The notes beneath the pieces were generated by a model, which saw only the letters and a program-made list of their open reading frames with translations, did no database searches and was not told the origin of the DNA. A stretch of 64,000 nucleotides of DNA, taken from Scatophagus argus (Eukaryota; Chordata; Actinopteri; Scatophagidae). Below are positions 60,030 through 64,000 of the stretch, one piece after another. The position numbers and the translations under genes are program-made. Positions within the stretch are counted from its first letter, which is position 1. Every line of letters starts with the position of its first letter. The stretch covers positions 28,623,225 to 28,687,224 of the forward strand of contig NC_058494.1 of NCBI RefSeq assembly GCF_020382885.2, written 5' to 3'.

Positions 60030-60640
60030 TGAGGATGAAGATACCTTTATGGATAGTGGGACTTTTGAAGAACAAACTCTATGAACATTTTTGAAAACTT
60101 TGTTTGCTCTCTGTTAATTTCTGCAAACCTGGTGTGTGTCACACTTGGCTGAACAAAGCGGTAACAGCGGTGACATTCTGTGTGGCTAAACTGCTGCTGT
60201 CTGAGAAACAAACATTTGACCACATTAACTATTCTGCACATGACTGTGAAGAGACCTTGAAGGCAGCACGGTGCGGCTTTACGTTCTGAATGCTGCCACT
60301 GCTGCATTCCAAACACACGTGAACGCTGCATGAGTTTGACCCTTCATTCTTACATAATCATCATCATCATTAGTAATCAGTGTCGGTGTGCAGAGCTGTG
60401 AACAGAGAGACACAGGCAAACAGCAGGGGAGAGAGTCCACACCCAACGCCACACTGTCAAATCACACGCTGCGATACCATATCTCCACTTCCTGTTTCTG
60501 TTTTCCACAATAAGACTCAATGACGAAACGCGTCAGGGGGTTTGTTGTGAAATTGATTCTTACAGTCACTTCTTTTGATATGAAATTGTCCTGTTAAATC
60601 CAACATTAGGACATATTGATTATAATAATGTTCCTGAGCC
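60030..60640. other. Intergenic between map4k3 and tmem178a
   Basis: No coding frame recognised. The divergent genes are about 2.0 kb apart ATG to ATG. Confidence 0.5.
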
Positions 60641-60649
60641 ACACGCTTC

Positions 60650-60905
60650 ATCTGTGTACAATGTACATACATATTGGCTACTTTTACACATTGTACATAC
60701 CTGTATTTTTAAATTTTCTTAAAAAAAATTTTGAATACAGTTTTTGTAAATACCTGTACTTGAGATTTCAGTTTTTGTTTATCCTATTTTTATACTCTGC
60801 ACTTTTCTCCTTTCTTGGTCGGGAATACCGCATGTGCAATTGTCTGTAGAAACAAGAATTTCCCTCCAGGGATTAATAAAGGAATTCTGATTCTGATTCT
60901 GATTC
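60650..60905 (+). repeat. LINE 3' tail, plus orientation
   Basis: 'acatacctgtattttt', 'aaatacctgtacttgaga', CTTTCTTGGTCGGGAATA, CAGGGATTAATAAAGGAATT and four GATTCT units. Third copy of this family in the window, 250 bp of the intergenic space. Confidence 0.78.
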
Positions 60906-61760
60906 TGATCTCATTTATGCACAAGTCAAATGTCTTCAAGGAACAAAAAAATGCAATTTTCTGTGTGTTTTTACAGACTGAAATGAAGGAGACACTCAGT
61001 CTGGACTTCTCTGGTGGACAACATTTAATTTGTTGTCTTCATGTTATGCTGAAGATCTGCTTTATTGTGACATCTTTTATATATTTTGTATATAATAAAC
61101 TCATATCAGAAACACTCACAGAGGCCGCTGAGTCTGTCCATTTAAATTAAACATGTTCGTCTCAAACATTCAGCATCTTTGTTCTTCACATCCTTGAGAC
61201 TTCATCAAAACCATCAGCAACCTTGCACTTTCACTCATTATAAACCAGTTGTTCTTATTATTTTTATTAATAGTAGTTGTATTAGTATAACTAAAGGTGT
61301 TCCTTTGGAGGCAGTGTGTGGGATTTACATGATGGTGGCTCAGAATCAAATCAGACACATCTTGTGACCCTCGCTGACTTTACAGACAAGAATTGTCTCT
61401 ACCTGCTGAATTTTAGCCACGAATTTATTTTACTCTCGTCACTTTCAGGGTTGTCTGCTCCATATGTCCTGTTTCTCAGCTCTTATGTGTATCTGATGTG
61501 CTGTCCTGTTATAAAAGAAAAAATAACATGTTAGTCTATTCTGTGCCTACAGTTCAGTGATTACTCCTGACCTAAAGTCTAAAGTCTGAAATGACAATAA
61601 AGCTCCTTGAATCCTTGAAGAAAAATATGTTTTGTTGTGAAGGCTGACTCAGCACACTTCCGGTGCTGCTGCGTGTTACCTGCCGTCACCTTGACGCGGT
61701 GCTGACGGTCCATCAGTCGGCATGACAACGCGCTCCGGAGAGCAGACGGGGAGCGGCTGA

Positions 61761-63994
<2,234 letters not shown>

Positions 63995-64000
63995 TAATCT

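Overview
The window is nuclear DNA from a teleost fish. Introns are short with GT-AG ends (plus one GC-AG intron), CA/TG and GACA microsatellites are dense, and the dispersed repeats are of fish type: tRNA-derived SINEs, L2-type LINEs and their 3' tails, and a hAT transposon. All gene models were built by hand from exon-by-exon reading-frame and splice-site matching; species cannot be read from the sequence.

Layout: (1) 1.6-5.2 kb, minus strand, a complete six-exon non-visual opsin of the neuropsin (Opn5-related) group, 416 aa, with an old LINE fragment in intron 1 and a near-identical copy of its intron 3 lying 0.7 kb upstream of its start codon. (2) 7.4-8.2 kb, a decayed LINE, then a perfect 37-bp inverted repeat around a triplicated 25-bp unit. 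(3) 9.0-13.6 kb, minus strand, eif4a3, the DEAD-box core of the exon junction complex (12 exons, 406 aa). (4) 15.3-20.3 kb, minus strand, srf, the MADS-box serum response factor (8 coding exons, 531 aa), with CArG boxes upstream that suggest autoregulation. (5) 24.2-29.1 kb, minus strand, a five-exon SOUL-domain heme-binding protein (246 aa); a hAT element sits in intron 1 and a LINE in intron 4. (6) 31.7 kb, a SINE with intact pol III boxes and a 12-bp target-site duplication. (7) 33.6-59.9 kb, minus strand, map4k3, a germinal-centre-type Ste20 kinase with a C-terminal citron-homology domain; 34 exons, all phases consistent, 918 aa; an L2 LINE lies in its intron 27. (8) 61.9 kb to the window end, plus strand, the first two exons of tmem178a, divergent from map4k3.

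The genes do not form one pathway; each is a separate vertebrate locus. The map4k3/tmem178a head-to-head pair is the same arrangement as on human chromosome 2p22. Nothing here is prokaryotic, and I see no operon, CRISPR or phage. The features most worth a second look are the CArG cluster upstream of srf, the recurrent CA/TG repeats that directly abut splice sites in three genes, the duplicated opsin intron, the hairpin with tandem units just past the eif4a3 poly(A) signal, and the GC-AG opsin intron that splits a counterion codon.
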